Positions 56,083 through 64,000 of a DNA stretch of 64,000 nt are shown piece after piece. The DNA comes from Xanthobacteraceae bacterium (lineage in GTDB: Bacteria; Pseudomonadota; Alphaproteobacteria; Rhizobiales; Xanthobacteraceae). The notes below the pieces were generated by a model, which made no database searches, was not told the DNA's origin, and saw only the letters and a list, made by a program, of their open reading frames with translations. The position numbers and the translations under genes are program-made. Where the stretch lies: NCBI GenBank assembly GCA_004297465.1, contig SCUB01000011.1, positions 38,737 to 102,736 on the forward strand. The letters are read 5' to 3'. The number at the start of each line of letters is the position of its first letter. The stretch's first letter is position 1.

Positions 56083-56924
56083 AACAGGTCGTCCAAGCCC
56101 GTCTCCAGCGCTACTGGGACATTCGCGCCGCCGGCAATTTCAGCTTCGGCGGCACCGGCTCCGGCCTCGTGCTGGCCGCGGCGCTCGCGCTCGCGCTCGG
56201 CGTCGCCTCGCCATGGGCGGTCGCGGTCGGACTCGGCTTCATCGGCCTCGGCCTGTTCTGCGTCTGGCTCGAAATCGGCAAGCCGTGGCGCGCCATCAAC
56301 GTGCTGTTCCATCCGCACACCTCGTGGATGACCCGCGAGGCGTTGCTGGTGCCGCCTTTGATGGCGGCGGGCGCGGCGGCGGTGCTGATCGACATCCGCT
56401 TCGTCTATCTGGCGGCGCTGTTCGCCGCCGGCTTCATGTACTGCCAGGCCCGCATGCTCCTGGCCTCGCGCGGCATACCAGCGTGGTGCCAGAAGGAGAT
56501 CGTGCCGCTGATCCTGGCCACCGCGCTCGCCGAAGGCGCCGGCGCATTCCTGGTGGCCGGCGGCCGCCCGCAGGCGCTGATCGTCGTGGCGCTGGTCGCG
56601 GGGATCTTGCGCGAGATCGCGCGCGTCCTGTACCGCAAGGGCCTGGTTGCCGCCAAGCTGCCCGCCGCGACGCTCAAATGGATGGCCTCGCGCGAGGAGA
56701 AGGGGCTTACCGCGCTGCGCGGCCTTTCGCTGGCGTGCCTGGCGCTCGCGCTTGCCGGCGTGGCGCCGACGGCGCTGGCGATCGCCGGCGGCAGCCTCGC
56801 GGTGCTGGCCGGATGGGGACTGAAGGCCGTGATCATCGTGCGCGCGGCGTTCACGCGCGGGCAGGTCATTTCGCATACTCCGACGCGCGGGCGCGGCCCC
56901 ACCGCAATCGTGATACCGTCATGA
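56079..56924 (+). CDS. padD: membrane anchor subunit, PadD-like
   Basis: A 281-residue protein with eight or so helices. The motifs WLEIGKPWRAINVLFHPHTSWMTRE and FMYCQARMLLASRGIPAW fit NrfD/DmsC-type subunits that reduce quinone. It would link substrate oxidation to the quinone pool, and so to the sNOR and NosZ chains. It overlaps padC and fdhD by 4 bases each. Confidence 0.78.
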   Translation: MKQVVQARLQRYWDIRAAGNFSFGGTGSGLVLAAALALALGVASPWAVAVGLGFIGLGLFCVWLEIGKPWRAINVLFHPHTSWMTREALLVPPLMAAGAAAVLIDIRFVYLAALFAAGFMYCQARMLLASRGIPAWCQKEIVPLILATALAEGAGAFLVAGGRPQALIVVALVAGILREIARVLYRKGLVAAKLPAATLKWMASREEKGLTALRGLSLACLALALAGVAPTALAIAGGSLAVLAGWGLKAVIIVRAAFTRGQVISHTPTRGRGPTAIVIPS

Positions 56925-57829
56925 CGCCGCAGGCGTGCATCGCCCAGCGGCGGGCCGGTACGGCCGATGATGCCGGCGGGTGGAGCATGCCACGCGACAT
57001 GAAGAGTTCCGCAACGGAAGTCGAGGCGCAGGCCGAGGCGGTGCGCCGCGTCGCCTGCGTGGTCTATCGCGGCACCGAAGCGATCGCGCAGACCCGCGTC
57101 GTGCCGGAGGAAGTGCCGGTGGCGTTGTCCTACAACGGCACCACCCATGCCGTGATGATGGCGACGCCGGCGGACCTGACCGATTTCGCCATCGGCTTCA
57201 GCCTGACCGAGGGCGTGATCGACGCCGCCGCCGATGTCGAGAGCTTCGAGGTGGTGACGCAGGAGGCCGGCATCGAATTGCGCATGTGGCTGGCGCCGGG
57301 ACGGGCGGTGGACTTTGCCGCGCGGCGGCGGCGGCTCGCCGGGCCGACCGGATGCGGACTGTGCGGCATCGAGAGCCTGGAGCAGGCGCTGCCGGCGGTG
57401 GCGCCGGTGGGGCCTGGCATTACGGCCGAGGCGCAGACCATTCGCGCCGCGGTGGCGTCGCTGACATCGACCCAGGCGATCCACCGCGCCACCAGTGCGG
57501 TGCATGCGGCGGGATTTTTCATGCCGGGCGCGGGACTGATCGCGGTGCGCGAGGATGTCGGCCGTCACAACGCACTCGACAAGCTGATCGGCCATCTGGC
57601 GCGCCGCGGCATCGACGGCGCCGGCGGCATCGTGGTGCTCACCAGCCGCGTCTCGGTCGAGATGGTGCAGAAGGCGGCCACGCTTGGCGCCACCATCGTG
57701 GTCGCGATCTCGGCGCCGACCGCGCTCGCCATCCGGGTCGCCGATCAGGCCGGCATCACGCTGGTGGCGGTGGCGCGTCCGGACAGCTTCGAGGTGTTCA
57801 CCCACGAGGCGCGGATCCGGCCGGCCTGA
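56921..57829 (+). CDS. fdhD: FdhD, sulfur-transfer protein for bis-MGD enzymes
   Basis: A 302-residue protein with the sulfur-transfer cysteines C145 and C148 (GCGLCG), the SYNGTTHAVMMATPADLTDFAIGFSLTEGVI segment and REDVGRHNALDKLIG near residue 210. FdhD passes sulfur from IscS to the molybdenum cofactor of formate dehydrogenase. Here its ATG overlaps the padD stop although fdsGBAD is encoded on the other strand 5 kb away. It may serve both enzymes. Later starts (56987, 56999) are possible, since the first 25 residues are not conserved in type. Confidence 0.93.
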   Translation: MTPQACIAQRRAGTADDAGGWSMPRDMKSSATEVEAQAEAVRRVACVVYRGTEAIAQTRVVPEEVPVALSYNGTTHAVMMATPADLTDFAIGFSLTEGVIDAAADVESFEVVTQEAGIELRMWLAPGRAVDFAARRRRLAGPTGCGLCGIESLEQALPAVAPVGPGITAEAQTIRAAVASLTSTQAIHRATSAVHAAGFFMPGAGLIAVREDVGRHNALDKLIGHLARRGIDGAGGIVVLTSRVSVEMVQKAATLGATIVVAISAPTALAIRVADQAGITLVAVARPDSFEVFTHEARIRPA

Positions 57830-58019
57830 GCGGCCAAGCCGCACCCGGGCGATCGCGTGGCCGTCATGGCCGATGTCTTGAGGCATTTTCCCGGGGCCAT
57901 TTCCTGAGCTTTGTGCGCGTCCCGCGGCTGCCGCCGGGCCGTCCTGACGATCTTGTGGATTGCGCGGGCCTGCCCATTTTGCGACATAGGGGGCGAATTT
58001 CAGGACCACAGGACCGATC

Positions 58020-59870
58020 ATGCCGCACTATCGCTCCCGCACCTCGACCCATGGCCGCAACATGGCCGGCGCGCGCGGCCTCTGGCGCGCCACCGGCATG
58101 AAGGATTCCGACTTCGGCAAGCCGATCATCGCCGTGGTCAACTCCTTCACCCAGTTCGTGCCGGGCCATGTCCATCTCAAGGATCTCGGCCAGCTGGTGG
58201 CGCGCGAGATCGAGCAGGCCGGCGGCGTCGCCAAGGAATTCAACACCATCGCGATCGATGACGGCATCGCCATGGGCCACGACGGCATGCTCTACAGCCT
58301 GCCGTCGCGCGAGCTGATCGCCGACAGCGTCGAATACATGGTCAACGGCCACTGCGCCGACGCCATGGTCTGCATCTCCAATTGCGACAAGATCACGCCC
58401 GGCATGCTGATGGCCGCGCTGCGGCTCAACATTCCGGCGGTGTTCGTCTCCGGCGGGCCGATGGAGGCCGGCAAGGTGAAGATCAAGGGCAAGATCCATG
58501 CGCTCGATCTCGTCGACGCCATGGTCGCCGCCGCCGACGACACCATGACCGACGCCGAGGTCGCCGCCATCGAGCGCTCGGCCTGTCCGACCTGCGGTTC
58601 GTGCTCGGGCATGTTCACCGCCAATTCGATGAACTGCCTGACCGAGGCGCTCGGGCTGTCGCTGCCGGGCAACGGCTCGCTGCTGGCGACGCACGCCGAC
58701 CGCAAGCGGCTGTTCGTCGAAGCCGGCCACCTGATCGTCGATCTGGCGCGCCGCTATTACGAGCAGAACGACGCCAGCGTGCTGCCGCGCTCCATCGCCA
58801 GCCTGCAGGCGTTCGAGAACGCCATGACCCTCGACATCTCGATGGGCGGCTCGACCAACACCGTGCTGCATCTTCTGGCGGCGGCCTATGAGGCCGGCGT
58901 CGATTTCACCATGGCCGACATCGACCGGCTGTCGCGGCGCGTGCCGGTGCTGTGCAAGGTCGCGCCCTCGGTGCCCGACGTGCACATGGAGGACATCCAC
59001 CGCGCCGGCGGCATCATGTCGATTCTCGGCGAGCTTGACCGCGCCGGCCTGATTCACGGCGACCTGCCGACGGTGCACGCCCCCACGCTGCGCGCCGCGC
59101 TCGACCGCTGGGACATCACCCGCTCCAACAGCACGACGGTGCACGAATTCTACCGCGCCGCGCCCGGCGGCATGCCGACCCAGGTCGCGTTCTCGCAAGA
59201 GCGGCGCTACGAGGCGCTCGACGACGATCGCGCCGGCGGCGTGATCCGCAATGCCGCCAGCGCGTTCTCGCAGGACGGCGGGCTCGCGGTGCTGTCCGGC
59301 AACATCGCGCGCGACGGCTGCATCGTGAAGACCGCGGGCGTCGACGCCAGCATTCTGAAATTCACTGGCCCGGCGCGCGTGTTCGAGAGCCAGGACGCGG
59401 CGGTGGCCGGCATCCTCGGCGGCGCGGTGAAGGCCGGCGACGTGGTGGTGATCCGCTACGAGGGTCCGCGCGGCGGGCCCGGCATGCAGGAGATGCTGTA
59501 TCCCACCAGCTACCTGAAATCGAAAGGCCTCGGCGCGGTCTGCGCGCTGCTTACCGATGGCCGCTTCTCCGGCGGCACCTCGGGGCTGTCGATCGGCCAC
59601 GTCTCGCCGGAGGCGGCGTCCGGCGGTCTGATCGGTCTCGTCGAGGACGGCGACCGCATCGCCATCGACATTCCCAACCGCACCATCGCCCTCGAGGTCG
59701 GCGACGCCGAGCTGGCGCGGCGGCAGGCGGCGATGGAGGCACGCGGGGCGCAGGCGTGGCAGCCGCAGGCGCGCGAACGCAAGGTGTCGACCGCGTTGCA
59801 GGCCTATGCCGCGCTGACCACCAGCGCGGCGCGCGGCGCGGTACGCGACATGGCGTCATTGAAGCGTTGA
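58020..59870 (+). CDS. ilvD: dihydroxy-acid dehydratase
   Basis: A 616-residue enzyme of branched-chain amino acid synthesis that dehydrates 2,3-dihydroxy-isovalerate. Cluster cysteines appear in [10 protein letters not shown] and [19 protein letters not shown]; further motifs are [13 protein letters not shown] and [20 protein letters not shown]. Length and motifs fit the bacterial [4Fe-4S] type. It stands alone, 190 bp downstream of fdhD, and converges with the MarR gene with 2 bp between the stops. Confidence 0.97.
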   Translation: MPHYRSRTSTHGRNMAGARGLWRATGMKDSDFGKPIIAVVNSFTQFVPGHVHLKDLGQLVAREIEQAGGVAKEFNTIAIDDGIAMGHDGMLYSLPSRELIADSVEYMVNGHCADAMVCISNCDKITPGMLMAALRLNIPAVFVSGGPMEAGKVKIKGKIHALDLVDAMVAAADDTMTDAEVAAIERSACPTCGSCSGMFTANSMNCLTEALGLSLPGNGSLLATHADRKRLFVEAGHLIVDLARRYYEQNDASVLPRSIASLQAFENAMTLDISMGGSTNTVLHLLAAAYEAGVDFTMADIDRLSRRVPVLCKVAPSVPDVHMEDIHRAGGIMSILGELDRAGLIHGDLPTVHAPTLRAALDRWDITRSNSTTVHEFYRAAPGGMPTQVAFSQERRYEALDDDRAGGVIRNAASAFSQDGGLAVLSGNIARDGCIVKTAGVDASILKFTGPARVFESQDAAVAGILGGAVKAGDVVVIRYEGPRGGPGMQEMLYPTSYLKSKGLGAVCALLTDGRFSGGTSGLSIGHVSPEAASGGLIGLVEDGDRIAIDIPNRTIALEVGDAELARRQAAMEARGAQAWQPQARERKVSTALQAYAALTTSAARGAVRDMASLKR

Positions 59871-59872
59871 AT

Positions 59873-60469
59873 TCACTTCGCCGGTTTGGTTGGCTTGGCG
59901 CCGAGGATGTGGTGGCTGTTGAGCCTCAGGCGTTCGAGGAAATCGAGCAGCATCTTGCGCTCGGCGGCGGAAAAGCCGGCGAGCAGCTGCCTCTCGCGCA
60001 GGTTGGCCAGCCGCACGATGCCGTCATGGCGGGTAAGACCGGCCCTGGTCAGCGCGATGAACTGCCGGCGCTGATCCGATGGATCGGCGATCATCTCGAT
60101 CAGGCCGATCTTCTCCAGGTAGCCGAGGCCGCGGCTGACCGCGCCCTTGTCGAGGCCGGTGGACTGGCAGATTTCCGCCGCCGAGATCCAGGGTTCGGCC
60201 GCGAGTTGCGCCAGGATGCGCCACTCGGTGATGCCGACCTCGAATTTCGGTCGGTACAGCGCCGAGGCGCTCGCCGAAATGGTGCTGGCGATGTTGGCCA
60301 GCATGGCCGGGATATGGGCCGACAGCGTCAGCGCAATGCGCGAGGCGCGATCGCCGGCGGGCAGGTACTGATCGGCCACCGGCTCCGAGCGCACCGCCAC
60401 GCTTTTCACGCGGCTGCGCGCGACCCGCGCCGTGGACATGTCCCGCCGGCCTGGAGCGTTCCTGATCAT
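59873..60469 (-). CDS. MarR-family transcriptional regulator
   Basis: A 198-residue regulator with a winged helix (ITEWRILAQLAAEPWISAAEICQSTGLDKGAVSRGLGYLEKIGLIEM, then the wing DPSDQRRQFIALT) in the C-terminal two thirds and an unassigned 55-residue N-terminal extension. MarR proteins respond to small, often phenolic ligands. Its start overlaps the amidohydrolase stop (ATGA), so both are cotranscribed and it probably controls this operon from the intergenic region near 61750. Confidence 0.9.
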   Translation of the reverse strand: MIRNAPGRRDMSTARVARSRVKSVAVRSEPVADQYLPAGDRASRIALTLSAHIPAMLANIASTISASASALYRPKFEVGITEWRILAQLAAEPWISAAEICQSTGLDKGAVSRGLGYLEKIGLIEMIADPSDQRRQFIALTRAGLTRHDGIVRLANLRERQLLAGFSAAERKMLLDFLERLRLNSHHILGAKPTKPAK

Positions 60470-61710
60470 TGCGCCTCGTGAACCGTCTCGGGCTGCCGGT
60501 CGAGCCTGCCCGGTTTCATGCCCTCGCCACGCCGCTCCGCGCAGGCGTTGCCGACGATGACCTGTCGCACCGCGCGCAAGGCATCCGGCTGCTCGAACGG
60601 CGAGCGGTCCAGCACGATGAGCTCGGCGTCCTGTCCCGCGGCGATGCTGGCCGGCGGCAGGCCCCACAATTTGCGCGGCCGCGACGTCGCCGAGGTCAGC
60701 ACCGATTCCATCGGCAGGCCGGCGTGGAGGAAGTGGAACAGCTCGTCGATCAGCGAGCTGCCGTGGTCGACGCCGTGGCTGCCGGCATCCGATCCGGCCA
60801 CCAGCATCACGCCGAGCTCGTGGGCGATGGCGGTGTGCTCGGAATGAGAATCGAGTATGCGCCGCAGGTTGTCGACGGTGGCGCCGTCCCAGCCCGCGAC
60901 CTCCGGCCGCGCCCACTGGAAATGCACCGGCGAGAAGGTCGGCACCCAGGCGATGTTCTTGTCGGCCATGCGCGCCAGGATGTCGCGCGTCATGAAAAAA
61001 CCGTGCTCGATGGAATCGACTCCGGCCGCCACCGCGACCTCGAGCCCGGCAAGGCCGCTGCAATGGGCAAAGGTCTTGCGCCCGAGCCGGTGCGCGGTGG
61101 TCACGATGTCGGTCAGTTCCTCGCGGTTGAACTGCGGCTCGCCCTTCACGGTGCCGGCGACGAAGTCGATGATGCCGGTGAGAATGATCTTGATGTCGTC
61201 ACCGTCGCGGGCGAGATCCTCCACCGTCGGGCCGATCTCGGATGACGCGACGATGTCGCGCGCCATGAAGGCGCCATAGCGCTTCGGCCGCTTGATGCCG
61301 AGCCCCGGCGCGCGCAGCGAGATCACGGCGTCGTCGCGTCCGCGCAATTCGTCGCGGATCGCCTTGTTGACCCCATAGCGGTCGCCGGCATCGCGCACCA
61401 GGGTGACGCCGGCGAGGGTGTGTTTGTCGAGGTTGGCGTGCGCCGTCGCCATCATGGTCGGCAGGTCGGCCTTGAGATAGGCGCCGCGCTTGTCGCCGTC
61501 GAGTTCGGCGCCGTCGAGGAAGATATGGGCATGGGCCTCGACCAGGCCCGGCATCACGAAGGGTGCGACGATGTCGCCCGCCGCTGGTGAGCCGGTGAAC
61601 GGTGCAACCGATGCGATCCGGCCGTCGCGCAGCTCGATGGCAAATGGCCCGCCGCGGTAATGGCGCTCGCCATCGAAATAGTCGCGCGTTACGATCCGGC
61701 TGTATGTCAT
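60466..61710 (-). CDS. metal-dependent amidohydrolase
   Basis: A 414-residue TIM-barrel amidohydrolase of the imidazolonepropionase-like group. Metal ligands appear as HAH in GLVEAHAHIF near residue 60, His in FAHCSG near 220, His in SIEHGFF near 240 and Asp in VAGSDAGSHG near 312. It is cytoplasmic. The substrate, a cyclic amide, ureide or lactam, cannot be told. It is transcribed with the MarR gene and diverges from the MetV-MetF fusion. Confidence 0.9.
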   Translation of the reverse strand: MTYSRIVTRDYFDGERHYRGGPFAIELRDGRIASVAPFTGSPAAGDIVAPFVMPGLVEAHAHIFLDGAELDGDKRGAYLKADLPTMMATAHANLDKHTLAGVTLVRDAGDRYGVNKAIRDELRGRDDAVISLRAPGLGIKRPKRYGAFMARDIVASSEIGPTVEDLARDGDDIKIILTGIIDFVAGTVKGEPQFNREELTDIVTTAHRLGRKTFAHCSGLAGLEVAVAAGVDSIEHGFFMTRDILARMADKNIAWVPTFSPVHFQWARPEVAGWDGATVDNLRRILDSHSEHTAIAHELGVMLVAGSDAGSHGVDHGSSLIDELFHFLHAGLPMESVLTSATSRPRKLWGLPPASIAAGQDAELIVLDRSPFEQPDALRAVRQVIVGNACAERRGEGMKPGRLDRQPETVHEAQ

Positions 61711-61749
61711 CAGGCGTTCTCCCTTGACGCGCAGGAGTACAGCAGAAAG

Positions 61750-61791
61750 GTTGACATGGCAACATCTTTCCGATAACGATGACTTGTCAAC
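61750..61791. promoter_or_regulatory. inverted repeat between the amidohydrolase and metVF genes
   Basis: GTTGACA (61750-61756) and TGTCAAC (61785-61791) are perfect inverted arms, and the left arm also forms a small palindrome GTTG-ACATGG-CAAC. It lies in the divergent promoter region and is a candidate operator for the adjacent MarR protein. Confidence 0.4.
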
Positions 61792-61898
61792 TAAATCGAG
61801 GGTGCCCCTTTACGGGGTGCAAATAACCCTCAGCCGGGGACGGACAAGCGGCCGAAGACGCCGCGGGCGGCCCGACGGTTCGCAAAGGGGGGAAGTGG

Positions 61899-63341
61899 AT
61901 GCAGGCACTGCGGCACTGGAGCGTCAGGCACGCGCGCGGATTGGCGCGGCTGTATGACGTCTGTGCGCGCGTGGCGCCGCGGTTCGCGCCGCTGGTCAGC
62001 CTGATCGGCGCGAAGCGGGCCGACCGCGCCATCCGCCCAGTGGAACGCCTTGCCAAGCAGATGTTTTTCGACTGCAAGATGTGCGGTCAGTGCGTGCTGT
62101 CGTCGACCGGCATGTCGTGCCCGACCAATTGCGCCAAGGAGATGCGCAACGGGCCGTGCGGCGGCGTGCGCGAGAATGGTCATTGCGAGGTCGATCCGGC
62201 GATGCGTTGCGTCTGGGTCGAGGCGGTCAGCGGCATCAAGCAGATCGGCGGCACGCTGCCGGCGCAACCGGCCTCGCTGCTGCCGATCGACCGCCGCCTG
62301 CGCGAGCAGTCGACCTGGGCGCGGGTGATCGCCAACGATATCGTGCCGGTGCGTGCCGCGCCGGCTCCGGCTCCGGTCGCGGCGCATGCGCCGCAGGCGT
62401 TCGAACAGGTCTGCCGCTCCGGGCGCTTTGTCGTCACCGCGGAGGTGGCGCCGCCGGATTCACCCGATCCCGCCGCCCTGCTGGCGCAGGCCCGGCTGTT
62501 CGAAGGCCAAGTCGATGCGATCAACATCACCGACGGCGCCGGCGGCAACTGTCACATGTCGAGCGCGGCGGCGGCCGCCATTCTCACCGCCAGTGGTTTC
62601 ACGCCGGTATGCCAGGTTGCCTGCCGCGACCGCAACCGCATCGCCGTGCAGGGCGACATCCTCGGCGCCGCGGCGCTCGGCGTGCGCAATTTCCTGTGCC
62701 TGACCGGCGACGACGTCTCGCAGGGCGACCATCCGCAGGCCAAGCCGGTGTTCGACCTCGATGCGGTGTCGCTGTTGCGCATCGCGCGCACCATGCGCGA
62801 GCAGGGCACCTTCGCCTCGGGCCGCAAGCTCGACGCCGCGCCCAACCTGTTCCTCGGCGCCACCGCCAATCCGTTCATGCCGCCTTACGCCGACCGCATC
62901 GCCAACCTCCAGCTCAAGGTCGAGGCCGGCGCGCAGTTCATCCAGACCCAGTTCTGCTTCGACGTGAAGATGCTCGCGGATTTCATGCGCGCGGTGCGCG
63001 AGCGCGGCTTGCACAAGCACGCCCGCATCATTGTCGGCGTCGGCACGCTGAGCACCGCCAAGGCCTTGCGCTGGATGGCGCATCACGTGCCGGGCGTGCA
63101 TGTGCCCGAGGAGGTGACGCGGCGGATCGCGGCGGCATCCAGCCAGCGGGCGGAAGGCCAGAAGATCCTGATCGAGACCATGCGCGCGCTGGCCGACATC
63201 GAAGGCGTTGGCGGCGTGCATCTGATGGGCCACCGCAACGGCGAGGTGCTGGCGGAAGCGATAGCCGCCAGCGGCTTGCGGACCGCTTTCGCCGGCACAC
63301 CGTCAACAATCAAGCTTGAGAACCAGGGAGCATGCAAATGA
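61899..63341 (+). CDS. MetV-MetF fusion: methylenetetrahydrofolate reductase with N-terminal cysteine-rich domain
   Basis: A 480-residue protein. Residues about 50-110 hold a cysteine-rich domain (C59, C62, C65, C74, C78, C87, C96), as in the MetV zinc/iron-binding protein. A linker follows, then residues about 165-475 form the MetF TIM barrel (VTAEVAPPDSPDP, FLGATANPF, QTQFCFDVKMLADFM). MetF/MetV reduce or oxidise methyl-/methylene-THF in acetogens and in methyl-group catabolism. Fused and followed at once by a corrinoid protein, it likely oxidises methyl groups rather than making methionine. RBS AGGGGGGAAG. Confidence 0.88.
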   Translation: MQALRHWSVRHARGLARLYDVCARVAPRFAPLVSLIGAKRADRAIRPVERLAKQMFFDCKMCGQCVLSSTGMSCPTNCAKEMRNGPCGGVRENGHCEVDPAMRCVWVEAVSGIKQIGGTLPAQPASLLPIDRRLREQSTWARVIANDIVPVRAAPAPAPVAAHAPQAFEQVCRSGRFVVTAEVAPPDSPDPAALLAQARLFEGQVDAINITDGAGGNCHMSSAAAAAILTASGFTPVCQVACRDRNRIAVQGDILGAAALGVRNFLCLTGDDVSQGDHPQAKPVFDLDAVSLLRIARTMREQGTFASGRKLDAAPNLFLGATANPFMPPYADRIANLQLKVEAGAQFIQTQFCFDVKMLADFMRAVRERGLHKHARIIVGVGTLSTAKALRWMAHHVPGVHVPEEVTRRIAAASSQRAEGQKILIETMRALADIEGVGGVHLMGHRNGEVLAEAIAASGLRTAFAGTPSTIKLENQGACK

Positions 63342-64000
63342 GCGAGATGAACGACCAGGAACGCCAGCTCGTCGAATGGCTGTCCGACATGAACGAGGAT
63401 GATGCGATGGCGCTGGCCAAGCGCATGCTGCTCGAGGAGAACGCCAATCCGATGCGCGTGCTCGAACTGTGCCGCGCCGCCATGGACATCGTCGGCAAGC
63501 GCTTCGAGGACGGCGACTACTTCCTGCCCGAACTGGTGCTGGCCGGCGAGATGCTGGAATCGATCGGCGCCATCGCCAAGCCGCTGATCAAGTCCGGCCC
63601 CGGCGAGGAGCAGAAGAAGCTCGGCCGCGTGCTGATCGGCACCGTGCACGGCGACCTGCACGACATCGGCAAGAACATCGTGTCGTTCATGCTCGACATC
63701 AACGGTTTCGACGTCAAGGACATCGGCATCGACGTTCCGGTCAAGACCTTCATCAGCGAGATCAACGACTACAAGCCGGACGTGGTGGCGCTGTCGGGGT
63801 TCCTGACGCTGGCCTTCGACTCGATGAAGGAGACCATCGAGGAGTTCGAGAAGGAAGGCATGCGCGGCAACTTCAAGATCATGATCGGCGGCGGCCAGAT
63901 CGACGAGGCGGTGCGCGCCTATACCGGCGCCGACGCCTTCGGCGTCAACGCCGTCGAGGCGGTGTCGCTGTGCAAGGGCTGGACGGGAGCGGCGGCATGA
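63338..64000 (+). CDS. corrinoid (B12-binding) methyltransferase protein
   Basis: A complete 220-residue protein: an N-terminal helical cap domain (residues about 10-90, Met synthase B12-binding type) and a Rossmann domain with the cobalt-ligand motif HGDLHDIG (D106, H108, G111), VALSGFLTL and IGGGQ. These proteins carry methyl groups from a donor-specific methyltransferase to THF. ATG 63338 overlaps the metVF stop, a coupled pair. The partner methyltransferases and the reductive activase are probably just downstream. The substrate (methoxyaromatic, glycine betaine or methylamine) is unknown. Confidence 0.92.
   Translation: MSEMNDQERQLVEWLSDMNEDDAMALAKRMLLEENANPMRVLELCRAAMDIVGKRFEDGDYFLPELVLAGEMLESIGAIAKPLIKSGPGEEQKKLGRVLIGTVHGDLHDIGKNIVSFMLDINGFDVKDIGIDVPVKTFISEINDYKPDVVALSGFLTLAFDSMKETIEEFEKEGMRGNFKIMIGGGQIDEAVRAYTGADAFGVNAVEAVSLCKGWTGAAA

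Noticed and set aside
61803..61820. GCCCC-TTTAC-GGGGT hairpin upstream of metVF as a possible riboswitch or terminator
   Set aside because: The stem is only about 4-5 bp and no conserved B12-box or SAM-riboswitch core was found.

Overview
The window is about 64 kb of GC-rich, gene-dense DNA from a facultatively denitrifying Gram-negative bacterium. I infer an alphaproteobacterium, probably of the Hyphomicrobiales. The evidence is a DUF1236 protein, an HWE-family histidine kinase, an SPW-repeat protein, form II coxSLM, an fdsGBAD formate dehydrogenase and many 4-base ATGA gene overlaps. No rRNA, tRNA, CRISPR array or insertion sequence was recognised, so the assignment rests on protein families only.

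Layout. 1-5.7 kb: the end of an alpha/beta hydrolase, then an iron-sulfur subunit and a membrane subunit that resemble PadC/PadD of phenylacetyl-CoA:acceptor oxidoreductase. A solute-binding protein, an IclR regulator and a MoeB/ThiF-type E1 enzyme follow. 5.7-10.2 kb: an sNOR-type nitric oxide reductase operon (norS-norY-senC-orf1) ending in a formate/nitrite channel gene, with a probable NsrR operator over its promoter and a strong leader hairpin. 10.2-13.5 kb: an accessory patch with a 195/210-bp direct repeat that includes a duplicated tail of a hydrolase gene, an FMN-binding protein, the intact hydrolase and an unknown membrane protein that looks like a cytochrome b anchor. 14-26 kb: a clade II (Sec-type) nitrous oxide reductase cluster, nosZ-C1-C2-B-D-G-H-F-L-Y, continuing into menA and a TlpA-type thioredoxin. 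26-28 kb: a convergent operon with a BASS transporter, SCO1 and ubiE/menG. 28-46 kb: mostly housekeeping and signalling genes, namely a CHASE-PAS-GGDEF-EAL protein, an ABC-F ATPase, a haloacid dehalogenase, alanine dehydrogenase, an SPW protein, an HWE kinase with a response regulator, form II coxSLM, a chemoreceptor, and DUF1236 and DUF411 proteins. 46-57.8 kb: a divergent molybdenum-enzyme island with fdsGBAD and paaX leftward and padBCD-like plus fdhD rightward. 58-64 kb: ilvD, an amidohydrolase with a MarR regulator, and a MetV-MetF fusion with a corrinoid protein.

How the parts fit. NO is reduced to N2O by sNOR and N2O to N2 by NosZ. NosG/NosH and the c-type cytochromes NosC1/NosC2 probably carry electrons from quinol. 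MenA and UbiE/MenG nearby suggest menaquinol is that donor. The Pad-like enzyme, under a PaaX-type repressor, and formate dehydrogenase could supply electrons from aromatic compounds and formate. FdhD, encoded directly after padD, would serve the bis-MGD enzymes. The MetVF/corrinoid pair at the right edge looks like the start of a methyl-group (one-carbon) catabolic cluster that continues outside the window.
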